Assembly: GCA_023266455.1 (NCBI GenBank)
Contig: JAHFQD010000134.1
Span: 1-5,859 of the forward strand
From: Candidatus Muproteobacteria bacterium
GTDB taxonomy: Bacteria > Pseudomonadota > Gammaproteobacteria > Acidiferrobacterales > Sulfurifustaceae
Direction of reading: 5' to 3'
DNA: 5,859 bases
Shown: positions 1 through 5,736 of the stretch, piece after piece
Numbering within the stretch: the stretch's first letter is position 1
Layout: every line of letters begins with the position of its first letter
The notes under the pieces: model-generated
Database searches by the model: none
Told to the model about the DNA's origin: nothing
What the model saw: only the letters and a program-made list of their open reading frames with translations
Position numbers and translations under genes: made by a program

Positions 1-1
1 T

Positions 2-1126
2 GAATCGCTGGAGGTTTCGATACCCGGCATCGAGAATGCGCTCGTGCGCGACGGCGTCTATTTATGGGAACGCTTCGCCGACTTCATGCCGTTTACGCAG
101 ATGCGCGCCGAGTGGAGCTTGGGTGAAGGCAACACACCGCTTCTGCGTTCGTCCCAACTTTCCGAATACACCGGCATCGACAGGTTGCTGCTCAAGAATG
201 AAACCGTCAATCCCACCTGGAGTTTCAAAGATCGCGGTTCATTGGCCTGCATCTTCATGGCCAAGGAAATGGGCGAACAAAAGACCGGCACGATTTCCAC
301 CGGCAACATGGGTGCATCAATCGCCGCGTACGGATCGCGCGCCGACGTGCAACCGATCGTCTTTATCCCTTCTTTTTGTCCCGAGGAAAAAATCCGCTCG
401 ATGGCGATTCACGGTGCGACCGTGTTTAAAGTCGACGCGCCCGATTATGGGGAGATGAAAAAGAAAGTGCTGTCGCTGGCGCGGTCGCTGAAGTTGCGCA
501 TCGTCTCGGGTAACGGACCGATTCGTACCGAGGGTTACAAACTGACGGCATTCGAACTCTACGAACAAATGAAGCGAACGGCGCCGGATTTCATCGCGGT
601 ACCGACCTCCGCCTGCGGGCACATCCGCGGAATCTTCAAAGGTTATCGAGAATTGAAACAAGCGGGTTTGATCGACAAATTACCGCGCATGATTATCGTG
701 CAAGCGTCGAACAACAGTCCGCTCGTGAGCGCCTGGAAGCGCGGCGAGAAACGGCCGATTCCGTTTTCGAATTTTCATACCGTCGCGGAAGCGATCACGA
801 CCGGGAACCCCATGGGCGGGGATGAAATTCTGGACAAAGCGTACAAGTACGATTGGCTCGCGGAAGACGTCACCGAACAGGAAATTCTCGAATCGCAGCG
901 GCGCTTGGCACGGGCGGGCTTCTTCGTCGAGCCGGCGTCAGCGACGTCGCTCACGGCGGTGAAGAAACTTCACGAAAGCGGAAAAATCAAAAATTCCGAA
1001 TCAGTCGTTTTGATGCTCACCGGATCGGGCTTGAAAGATTCAGAAGTATTCCAGCATCATGAAGTAAAAGTGATCGATTCGAACGTCGACACGGTAGAAG
1101 CAACCGTAAACGCTGCGGTTTTTTAA
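2..1126 (+). CDS. Threonine-synthase-like PLP-dependent enzyme, 5' end cut by the window
   Basis: This is a fold-type II PLP enzyme of the threonine synthase family, which converts O-phosphohomoserine to threonine in the cytoplasm. The reading frame is open to the left edge, so the GTG at 44 is probably internal; any N-terminal zinc-ribbon-type segment would lie upstream. Visible landmarks are GEGNTP at about 125-142, the PLP-lysine motif SFKDRG (lysine codon 227-229), STGNMGAS from 296, RTEGYKLTAFE near 525, a phosphate-loop region at 605-625, EPASATS near 930, and LTGSGLKD from 1016. The last of these is typical of threonine synthases. Some positions are unusual: PTWSFKDRG has Trp where PTGSFKDRG is usual, and the loop reads TSACGHI instead of a glycine-rich GNGGN type. 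The fold and family are firm, but the exact substrate is not. A threonine-synthase paralogue acting on another phosphorylated or sulfonated amino acid is possible. A terminator may overlap its 3' end. Confidence 0.8.
   Translation, partial: ESLEVSIPGIENALVRDGVYLWERFADFMPFTQMRAEWSLGEGNTPLLRSSQLSEYTGIDRLLLKNETVNPTWSFKDRGSLACIFMAKEMGEQKTGTISTGNMGASIAAYGSRADVQPIVFIPSFCPEEKIRSMAIHGATVFKVDAPDYGEMKKKVLSLARSLKLRIVSGNGPIRTEGYKLTAFELYEQMKRTAPDFIAVPTSACGHIRGIFKGYRELKQAGLIDKLPRMIIVQASNNSPLVSAWKRGEKRPIPFSNFHTVAEAITTGNPMGGDEILDKAYKYDWLAEDVTEQEILESQRRLARAGFFVEPASATSLTAVKKLHESGKIKNSESVVLMLTGSGLKDSEVFQHHEVKVIDSNVDTVEATVNAAVF
1102..1124 (+). terminator. Possible intrinsic terminator overlapping the end of the threonine-synthase-like gene
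   Basis: AACCGTA (1102-1108) can pair with TGCGGTT (1114-1120), giving seven pairs including one G-U, with a five-base loop. The right arm runs straight into six T residues at 1119-1124. The stem lies inside the last codons and the T-run includes the first base of the TAA stop. The shape is right for a Rho-independent terminator but the stem is short, so efficiency may be modest. Confidence 0.45.
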
Positions 1127-1199
1127 GCAGTAAGCGGCGTCCCGCCAAACTGAACCCGGGCGAGTATTTTTTTGTCTAATGATTCTCAGAACACTCGCT

Positions 1200-1204
1200 G
1201 AGGG
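1200..1204 (+). promoter_or_regulatory. Ribosome binding site of the RibD-C/DHFR-fold gene
   Basis: GAGGG lies eight bases upstream of the ATG at 1213. This fixes that start over the out-of-frame ATG at 1208, which would run into TGA after two codons. Confidence 0.7.
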
Positions 1205-1212
1205 TTAATGTC

Positions 1213-1884
1213 ATGAGAAAACTCATTCTGCAAATGCAAATTTCCATCGACGGATTTGTCGGAAGCCCTGATGGAAAACTCGATTGGATTTTTAAAAATA
1301 TGGATGCGGAACTCACGGATTGGATCGTAGAACATCTTTGGCAAGCGGGGATTCACATTATGGGCAGACGCACTTTCCAAGATATGCGTGATTATTGGCC
1401 GAATTCCAACGAACCGTTCGCCGCGCCGATGAACGAAATTCTGAAAGCGGTTTTCACAAAAAAAGAAGCTTCCGCGATAAACACCGCCGAACATACACAA
1501 GCGTTTCACGACGCCGCTCGGGCACAAAAATCCGACGAAATGAACGCATCACGGGTTGCATCGGCGGCTTCCTCTACATGGACGCATACAACCGTATTGA
1601 ATGGAGAACTCGCTCGAGAAATTGCTCTTCTAAAAAATCAACCCGGCAAAGATATTCTGGCCCATGGCGGAGCGGGATTCGCACGGAATTTAGTGAACAC
1701 AGGCTTGATCGACGAATATCGATTGATCACCCACCCGATTGCACTGGGGAAAGGACTACCCCTATTTTCCGAGTTGTCAAAACCATTGCCGCTGAAATTC
1801 GTTAATTCGACAAGGTTTAGCAATGCTATCGCTCATACTTTCCAACCGGTCGCGATTAAAAAAGCGGTGCCGGTAGACGCATAA
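1213..1884 (+). CDS. Dihydrofolate-reductase-family protein (RibD C-terminal domain, YyaP/YwjB-like)
   Basis: This 223-residue cytosolic protein has the fold shared by dihydrofolate reductase and the reductase domain of RibD. These stand-alone relatives are thought to bind NADPH, but their substrates are mostly unknown. Family marks are the N-terminal strand and ISIDGFV at residues 10-16, MGRRTFQDM at 50-58, PFAAPMNEI at 68-76, the glycine-rich ILAHGGAGFAR at 148-158, and GLIDEYRLITHPIALGKGLPLF at 164-185. Residues about 84-122, between the middle strand and the GELAREI helix, are longer than I expect for compact members of about 180-190 residues, and are polar and alanine/serine-rich. The ATG has a good GAGGG eight bases upstream. 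Sample lines are about 42-50% GC, against about 53-73% in lines sampled from neighbouring genes, and A-runs are frequent. That is compatible with separate acquisition. It is probably expressed on its own, since the upstream gene may end in a terminator and acpS converges on it. The family call is firm; the biological role is unknown. Confidence 0.88.
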   Translation: MRKLILQMQISIDGFVGSPDGKLDWIFKNMDAELTDWIVEHLWQAGIHIMGRRTFQDMRDYWPNSNEPFAAPMNEILKAVFTKKEASAINTAEHTQAFHDAARAQKSDEMNASRVASAASSTWTHTTVLNGELAREIALLKNQPGKDILAHGGAGFARNLVNTGLIDEYRLITHPIALGKGLPLFSELSKPLPLKFVNSTRFSNAIAHTFQPVAIKKAVPVDA

Positions 1885-1899
1885 AATTCATCTGAATTT
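1884..1899. terminator. Inverted repeat between converging genes, possible weak bidirectional terminator
   Basis: AAATTCA (1884-1890) and TGAATTT (1893-1899) are perfect inverted arms around TC. They fill almost the whole 17-base gap between the stop of the reductase-fold gene and the stop of acpS. On the plus strand ATTTGTTTA follows; on the minus strand the stem runs into TTTTAT. The position suits a shared terminator, but the stem is almost all A-T and therefore weak. Confidence 0.35.
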
Positions 1900-1901
1900 G
1901 T

Positions 1902-2285
1902 TTACGTCGTCGTTTCCAACGTCACGAATGCCACGGCGTATTCAGCCTCGTCCGAAATACTGATATTGGATAGCACGATGTGATGCTCTTGAACGAACTC
2001 CAGCGCCCTGCCGCTGAACTGTAACAGCGGTTTCCCGCGTTCGTTGTGGCCAACGTTAATTTCATGCAAATGAATGCCTTGGCTAAAACCCGTGCCGAAC
2101 GCCTTTACCGCCGCCTCCTTGGCGGCGAAACGTTTGGAAAGAAAGCGTGCTTTATCTCGGACTTTTTTATAATCGACCATCTCGCTTTCGGTGAGGATAT
2201 GTTCGGCGAAACGATCGCCGAAACGCTCCAGGCTCCGACGCATGCGCGCCACGCGAACGATATCGGTGCCGATGCCGAAAATCAC
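1902..2285 (-). CDS. acpS: Holo-[acyl-carrier-protein] synthase
   Basis: This enzyme transfers 4'-phosphopantetheine from CoA to the conserved serine of apo-acyl carrier protein, making ACP active for fatty acid synthesis. The 127-residue length is normal for the trimeric AcpS type. The Mg-binding signature is intact: GIGTDIV at residues 4-10 supplies Asp8, and [15 protein letters not shown] at 52-66 supplies Glu57. The C-terminal [13 protein letters not shown] strand is also typical. The start is a GTG that overlaps the pdxJ stop as GTGA. I see no clear Shine-Dalgarno sequence before it, so it probably depends on ribosomes arriving from pdxJ. It is the last gene of the lepB-rnc-era-recO-pdxJ cluster, as in other gammaproteobacteria, and it converges on the reductase-fold gene across 17 bases. 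Confidence 0.96.
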   Translation of the reverse strand: MIFGIGTDIVRVARMRRSLERFGDRFAEHILTESEMVDYKKVRDKARFLSKRFAAKEAAVKAFGTGFSQGIHLHEINVGHNERGKPLLQFSGRALEFVQEHHIVLSNISISDEAEYAVAFVTLETTT

Positions 2286-3010
2286 CGCGGCGCCGCTTCG
2301 CGCATGAGTCGCTTCATCTCACGCACCGCTTCTTGCAGACCCGTGAACATGGCGCGCGCGATAATGCCGTGACCGATATTGAGCTCGCGGATGCCGGGAA
2401 TCGCGGCGACGGCTTGGACGTTGTGGTAATGCAATCCATGACCAGCATTTACTTGCAGTTTTAGATCGATGCCCTGATTTACCGCCTGTTCTATCCGCGC
2501 CAATTCACGGGCGCATTCGTCCGCGGTCTTGGCGCTGGCATAGTGACCGGTGTGTACCTCAATCACCGGCGCGCCGGTTTCGGCGGCGGCGTCGATCTGA
2601 GAAGGATCGGCGTCAACAAACAACGATACGCGAATACCGGCATCGGCCAAACGCGAGCATACGTCTTTAATGCGCTTGCGATGCGTGACCACGTCAAGCC
2701 CACCTTCCGTCGTCAATTCCTCGCGCTTTTCAGGCACGAGACAACAATCATGTGGACGAACGCGACGGGCGATGTCGACCATTTCATCGGTCACCGCCAT
2801 TTCTAGATTCAGCCGCGTCGAAATCGAGCGTCGAATCGCGTCGACGTCGCGATCCTGAATATGCCGGCGATCTTCGCGCAGATGGATGGTGATGACATCC
2901 GCCCCCGCCTGCTCGGCTTCGCGCGCCGCCTGCACTGGATCGGGATAAGACGTCCCGCGCGCTTGGCGTAAGGTCGCGACATGATCGATATTGACGCCGA
3001 GCTCTATCAT
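2282..3010 (-). CDS. pdxJ: Pyridoxine 5'-phosphate synthase
   Basis: PdxJ condenses 1-deoxyxylulose 5-phosphate with 3-amino-2-oxopropyl phosphate to form pyridoxine 5'-phosphate, the ring-closing step of the DXP-dependent vitamin B6 pathway. The protein is a single TIM barrel of 242 residues. Conserved features counted from the ATG at 3010 are [16 protein letters not shown] near the start, the HLREDRRHI loop (His43, Arg45, His50), LNLEMA with the catalytic glutamate at 70, [15 protein letters not shown] at about 92-106, [14 protein letters not shown] with His191, and the C-terminal phosphate-binding region [14 protein letters not shown] directly before this ATG (3013) could also start the protein and would add one residue. 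I prefer ATG because a GAGA sits seven bases before it. The start overlaps the recO stop by one base (TGATG), and the stop overlaps the acpS GTG by four. No key residue is missing. Confidence 0.96.
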   Translation of the reverse strand: MIELGVNIDHVATLRQARGTSYPDPVQAAREAEQAGADVITIHLREDRRHIQDRDVDAIRRSISTRLNLEMAVTDEMVDIARRVRPHDCCLVPEKREELTTEGGLDVVTHRKRIKDVCSRLADAGIRVSLFVDADPSQIDAAAETGAPVIEVHTGHYASAKTADECARELARIEQAVNQGIDLKLQVNAGHGLHYHNVQAVAAIPGIRELNIGHGIIARAMFTGLQEAVREMKRLMREAAPR

Positions 3011-3759
3011 CACGCGATCTCAGCCGACGTCTGCTCGACGGAACGCGGCGTGATGCCGTGAAAAAATTTGCGGCTGTAAATCGGTTTGTCGCCGAGATAA
3101 CGCGCCAACACCGCGCGCATCAGCCGTTTAACTTCGCGCAACGCTTCGGGCTCGACAAGTTTGTCTTCCGCCAACGCCAGCAGACTCGCGCCGCGAATGG
3201 CGATGCCTTGCGCCCTTCCCAAATCGGGATGCGCCAAGCGCACCGGTCCGCGTTCTGGAAGATAGTCGTACCATGACTCGCGATTGATCGTCGTCTGCGT
3301 GTCGACTTCGCGATCCAGCACTAAACCGTAACCAATCTCTCCCAATAAACGCTTCTCGAAAATCCGCAAAACAACTTCGGCGCTCGTCGACTGCGCAAGC
3401 GCCGTCAACGCTTCGCGATAAACGCTGTATAAGGCCTCATGCGCGTCGTGGCGATGCAACAAACGCATGAGCAATTCATTCATGTAAAAGCCGCAATACA
3501 AAGCGCCACCGCCGAGCATTGGAATATCCCCGTCCGGCTCCGCGCCGGTGAGCACGGGTAACTCGCCGCGTCCCGTCCATGAAAACAACAAGGGTTGGAA
3601 CGGCTTGAGCAAACCGCGCACACGACTACTCGGCCGGCGCGCGCCTTTGGCCATCAATCCGAAACGTCCGTAACGCGCGACGAACACTTCGAGAATTAAG
3701 CTCGTCTCGCTGTAATCGCGTGCGTGTAGCACGAAACCCGGTTGTCCCTGCAATCTCAT
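3010..3759 (-). CDS. recO: DNA repair protein RecO
   Basis: RecO works with RecR (and RecF) to load RecA onto SSB-coated single-stranded DNA and anneals complementary strands during gap repair. The 249-residue protein has the normal layout: an N-terminal OB-fold at about residues 1-78, with [16 protein letters not shown] at 8-23 and [16 protein letters not shown] at 30-45, then an alpha-helical C-terminal part with [18 protein letters not shown] at about 88-105, [13 protein letters not shown], and a terminal basic helix region ending [13 protein letters not shown] see no Cys4 zinc finger, which fits proteobacterial members. The ATG follows the era stop by six bases, and a GGGAAAG stretch at the end of era may serve as a distant ribosome binding site. 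The stop touches the pdxJ start, so the two are translationally coupled. Confidence 0.95.
   Translation of the reverse strand: MRLQGQPGFVLHARDYSETSLILEVFVARYGRFGLMAKGARRPSSRVRGLLKPFQPLLFSWTGRGELPVLTGAEPDGDIPMLGGGALYCGFYMNELLMRLLHRHDAHEALYSVYREALTALAQSTSAEVVLRIFEKRLLGEIGYGLVLDREVDTQTTINRESWYDYLPERGPVRLAHPDLGRAQGIAIRGASLLALAEDKLVEPEALREVKRLMRAVLARYLGDKPIYSRKFFHGITPRSVEQTSAEIA
3018..3021 (-). promoter_or_regulatory. Weak ribosome binding site that favours the ATG start of pdxJ
   Basis: On the minus strand GAGA lies inside the end of recO, seven bases before the pdxJ ATG at 3010 but only four before the GTG at 3013. The spacing favours ATG, although the match to the 16S tail is short. Confidence 0.4.
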
Positions 3760-3765
3760 CGCCGT

Positions 3766-4662
3766 TTATTCTTTCCCGTAACCCAGCTCATGTAGCGCGC
3801 GTTCGTTGTCGGCCCAGCCGCGTCTTACTTTAACCCAAAGTTCGAGATAAATTTTCTTTCCGAATATTTTCTGCATTTCGAGCCGAGCGCTCTTGCCGAT
3901 CGTCTTGAGCCCTTCTCCCTTGGCGCCCATGATGATCGGCTTCTGTCCCGGCTTGTCGACCCAAATCGTAGCGGCAATATGTAACAATCCTTTTTCCTCG
4001 CGAAACGTTTGGATGTCGACCGCCGTCGAATAAGGGACTTCCTGGCCGTAACGCCGGAATATCTGTTCGCGCACCAACTCGGCGGCGAGAAAGCGTTCAC
4101 TTTTATCCGTGAGTTGATCTTCCGGATACATCGCCGGCTGTGCCGGCAGATAGCGCGGCAGCAATCCCTCTAACGCTTCCACGTTCTTACCGCCTCGCGC
4201 TGAAACCGGAATAATTTCCGCGAATTTCATTTTGGTCGCAAGTTCTTCAAGTAGCGGCAACAAGCGCCGGGGATCTTTTACCCGGTCGATCTTATTGACC
4301 ACCAAGATCACCGGACATGACGCGGTCTGCGCCAACCGTAATGGATAGTCGTCCTCCTTGCGCCAACCATCGGAGGTAATGACCAATAACGCCAAATCGA
4401 CGCCTTCGATGCTGCCGCTGGCCGAACGGCTCATATAACGGTGAATGCGCTGCGGAATGTCGCGCGTCAAACCGGGCGTGTCGACGAACACGGCTTGCAG
4501 ATTTTCTTGTGTACGAATACCGAGAATGCGATGGCGCGTGGTTTGCGGTTTAGCGGAAACGATACTGACCTTCGCGCCGACCAAACGATTAAGCAACGTC
4601 GACTTGCCGACGTTGGGGCGACCGAACAACGTCACCAAACCACTATGAAAATTTCCGCTCAT
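3766..4662 (-). CDS. era: GTPase Era
   Basis: Era is an essential GTPase that binds the 3' end of 16S rRNA and helps mature the 30S subunit. The 298-residue protein carries the full G-domain: G1 GRPNVGKS at residues 14-21, the G2 region QTTRHRI at 40-46, G3 DTPG at 61-64, G4 NKID at 123-126 and G5 SAR at 154-156. The C-terminal KH domain shows IIMGAKGEGLKTIG at 243-256, whose GAKG forms the RNA-binding loop, and the conserved tail LELWVKVRRGWADNERALHELGY. Length and motifs match functional Era with no visible defect. The ATG overlaps the rnc stop as ATGA with no clear Shine-Dalgarno sequence, so translation is probably coupled to rnc, as in other gammaproteobacteria where the two genes share a transcript. 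Confidence 0.98.
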   Translation of the reverse strand: MSGNFHSGLVTLFGRPNVGKSTLLNRLVGAKVSIVSAKPQTTRHRILGIRTQENLQAVFVDTPGLTRDIPQRIHRYMSRSASGSIEGVDLALLVITSDGWRKEDDYPLRLAQTASCPVILVVNKIDRVKDPRRLLPLLEELATKMKFAEIIPVSARGGKNVEALEGLLPRYLPAQPAMYPEDQLTDKSERFLAAELVREQIFRRYGQEVPYSTAVDIQTFREEKGLLHIAATIWVDKPGQKPIIMGAKGEGLKTIGKSARLEMQKIFGKKIYLELWVKVRRGWADNERALHELGYGKE

Positions 4663-5339
4663 GCCGATTTCGCCAATAACGTTAAAACACGCTCCGCCGC
4701 TTCTTGTTCCGCCGCGCGACGGCTATTTCCTTCACCGGTTATTGCTTCTTTAAAACCATCCACATGACACTCCACGACAAAACGTTGATTGTGCGGTTCG
4801 CCCGACACATCTATCACCTGATAGTTGGGTGTCGGCAACGAATGCTTCTGTAAATATTCCTGCAGGCGGGTTTTAGGATCCTTCGGAACAGCGTCGGGAT
4901 CGAGCTCAGCGAATTGCTCTTGATAAAGTATGTTAATCACCGCCGCCGTTCGCTCCAAGCCGCTGTCCTGATAGATCGCGCCGAGAATAGCTTCCAAGGT
5001 ATCGGCAAGTATCGAGTCGCGATCGTAACCGCCGCTTTTAAGCTCGCCACTGCCTAACTCGATATATTGGCCAAGCTCGAGACGACGCGCATGAGCGGCC
5101 AATGCCGGCTTGCGCACTAAGCTAGCGCGCAGGCGGGTTAGATCGCCTTCATCCAATCGTGGAAATCGGTCGAACAGCTCTTTGGAAACGACGAGATTCA
5201 GCACTGAATCGCCGAGGAACTCGAGACGTTCGTTATGATCGGACGCTTTGCTTCGATGCGTGAGCGCGCGCGCCAACAGCGCAGGATCGCGAAACGTATA
5301 AGCAAGCTGGCGGCAGAGCGCCTCGCTTGCCTTAGCCAT
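4659..5339 (-). CDS. rnc: Ribonuclease III
   Basis: RNase III cuts double-stranded RNA in rRNA precursors, some mRNAs and antisense duplexes. From the ATG at 5339 it has 226 residues, the same length as the E. coli enzyme. The RNase III domain fills roughly residues 5-145 and holds the signature NERLEFLGDS at 36-45. The metal-binding residues are in place: Glu40 and Asp44, then Asp113 and Glu116 in DTLEA. A double-stranded RNA-binding domain follows from about 153, with KTRLQEYLQ at 156-164, and closes with SRRAAEQEAAERVL at 206-219. A GTG immediately before the ATG (5342) is an alternative start that adds one residue; neither has a strong ribosome binding site. The gene overlaps the end of the DUF4845 gene by eight bases from the ATG, and its stop overlaps era by four. 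In E. coli this enzyme represses its own operon by cutting the leader. No such leader lies next to rnc here because DUF4845 is directly upstream. Confidence 0.97.
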   Translation of the reverse strand: MAKASEALCRQLAYTFRDPALLARALTHRSKASDHNERLEFLGDSVLNLVVSKELFDRFPRLDEGDLTRLRASLVRKPALAAHARRLELGQYIELGSGELKSGGYDRDSILADTLEAILGAIYQDSGLERTAAVINILYQEQFAELDPDAVPKDPKTRLQEYLQKHSLPTPNYQVIDVSGEPHNQRFVVECHVDGFKEAITGEGNSRRAAEQEAAERVLTLLAKSA

Positions 5340-5721
5340 CACCCGACTTGACTGTCTTCTGGTGATCGAACTCGATCAAGATAGACATATTCGCAAACAG
5401 CGGAATCACTTCTTCGTAGCGGATGCGCAATAACTTCTGGCCCTTTCCGCGTGGTTCGATGGTGAAATCCTTATCGAGTTTGATAGCGCCTTCGATGCCA
5501 TCGATCTCGAACTGCTTACGCAACACTTCGCCCGCTTCGCCCTTCGACATGGAACCGACGTCGGACTGTTTGGAAAGCTGCTCAAGCGCCTTGGAGATAT
5601 TCATATCTGTCAGGTAGGGAGGAATCAACTTGAAACCAACGAACAACACAAAGGCCAATACGCCGAGCACGAAACACAAACTCCAAAACGTCAAGCCTTT
5701 TTGATAGCGCTGCGTGTTCAT
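5332..5721 (-). CDS. DUF4845 family single-pass membrane protein
   Basis: This small protein of 129 residues belongs to the uncharacterised DUF4845 family, which is commonly found between lepB and rnc in proteobacteria that have it. The first nine residues are polar and basic (QRYQKG). A single hydrophobic membrane helix follows at about 10-31, then the juxtamembrane KLIPPY at 31-36, and a soluble domain of about 90 residues predicted to face the periplasm. That domain includes a helix with KALEQLSKQSDVG and a beta-rich tail with FTIEPRG, LLRIRYEEVIPLFANMSILIEFDH. The basic N-terminus before the helix suggests an N-in, C-out uncleaved anchor. The ATG has an excellent GAGGA seven bases upstream, and the lepB stop is 15 bases before it. 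The 3' end overlaps rnc. The function is unknown. Its position suggests co-expression with signal peptidase and perhaps an envelope role, but nothing in the sequence proves that. Confidence 0.88.
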   Translation of the reverse strand: MNTQRYQKGLTFWSLCFVLGVLAFVLFVGFKLIPPYLTDMNISKALEQLSKQSDVGSMSKGEAGEVLRKQFEIDGIEGAIKLDKDFTIEPRGKGQKLLRIRYEEVIPLFANMSILIEFDHQKTVKSGDG

Positions 5722-5728
5722 TCTGCTT

Positions 5729-5733
5729 TCCTC
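5729..5733 (-). promoter_or_regulatory. Strong ribosome binding site of the DUF4845 gene
   Basis: GAGGA on the minus strand lies seven bases before the ATG at 5721, in the 15-base gap after the lepB stop. It is the clearest ribosome binding site in the minus-strand cluster, where most later genes rely on stop/start overlap instead. Confidence 0.75.
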
Positions 5734-5736
5734 GAG

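Noticed and set aside
44..46. GTG at 44 as the true start of the threonine-synthase-like protein
   Set aside because: The same frame stays open back to base 2, encoding ESLEVSIPGIENAL, which fits the stretch normally found before the catalytic domain. No ribosome binding site precedes the GTG.
1152..1180. Possible promoter for the reductase-fold gene, with TCTAAT at 1175-1180 as a -10 box
   Set aside because: TCTAAT matches five of six bases of the -10 consensus, but no hexamer 16-18 bases upstream resembles TTGACA. This is too weak to annotate.
1186..1527. 113-codon minus-strand open frame opposite the reductase-fold gene
   Set aside because: It is antisense to a gene with clear family motifs, shows no recognisable domain and has no start signal.
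1395..1805. 136-codon open frame on the plus strand inside the reductase-fold gene, considered as a frameshifted part or overlapping gene
   Set aside because: The main frame is continuous and carries all family motifs on both sides of this region. The alternative frame has an arginine-rich, featureless product and no ribosome binding site.
2046..2372. 108-codon plus-strand open frame spanning the acpS/pdxJ junction
   Set aside because: It lies opposite two genes with intact catalytic motifs and is a typical shadow frame of moderately GC-rich coding DNA.
4133..4147. GCCGGC repeated around TGT, a possible small hairpin
   Set aside because: It lies within era codons for a proline/alanine linker, has a three-base spacer and no T-run, and is explained by codon composition.
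4441..4767. 108-codon plus-strand open frame across the rnc/era junction
   Set aside because: It is a shadow of two confirmed minus-strand genes, with no recognisable product or ribosome binding site.
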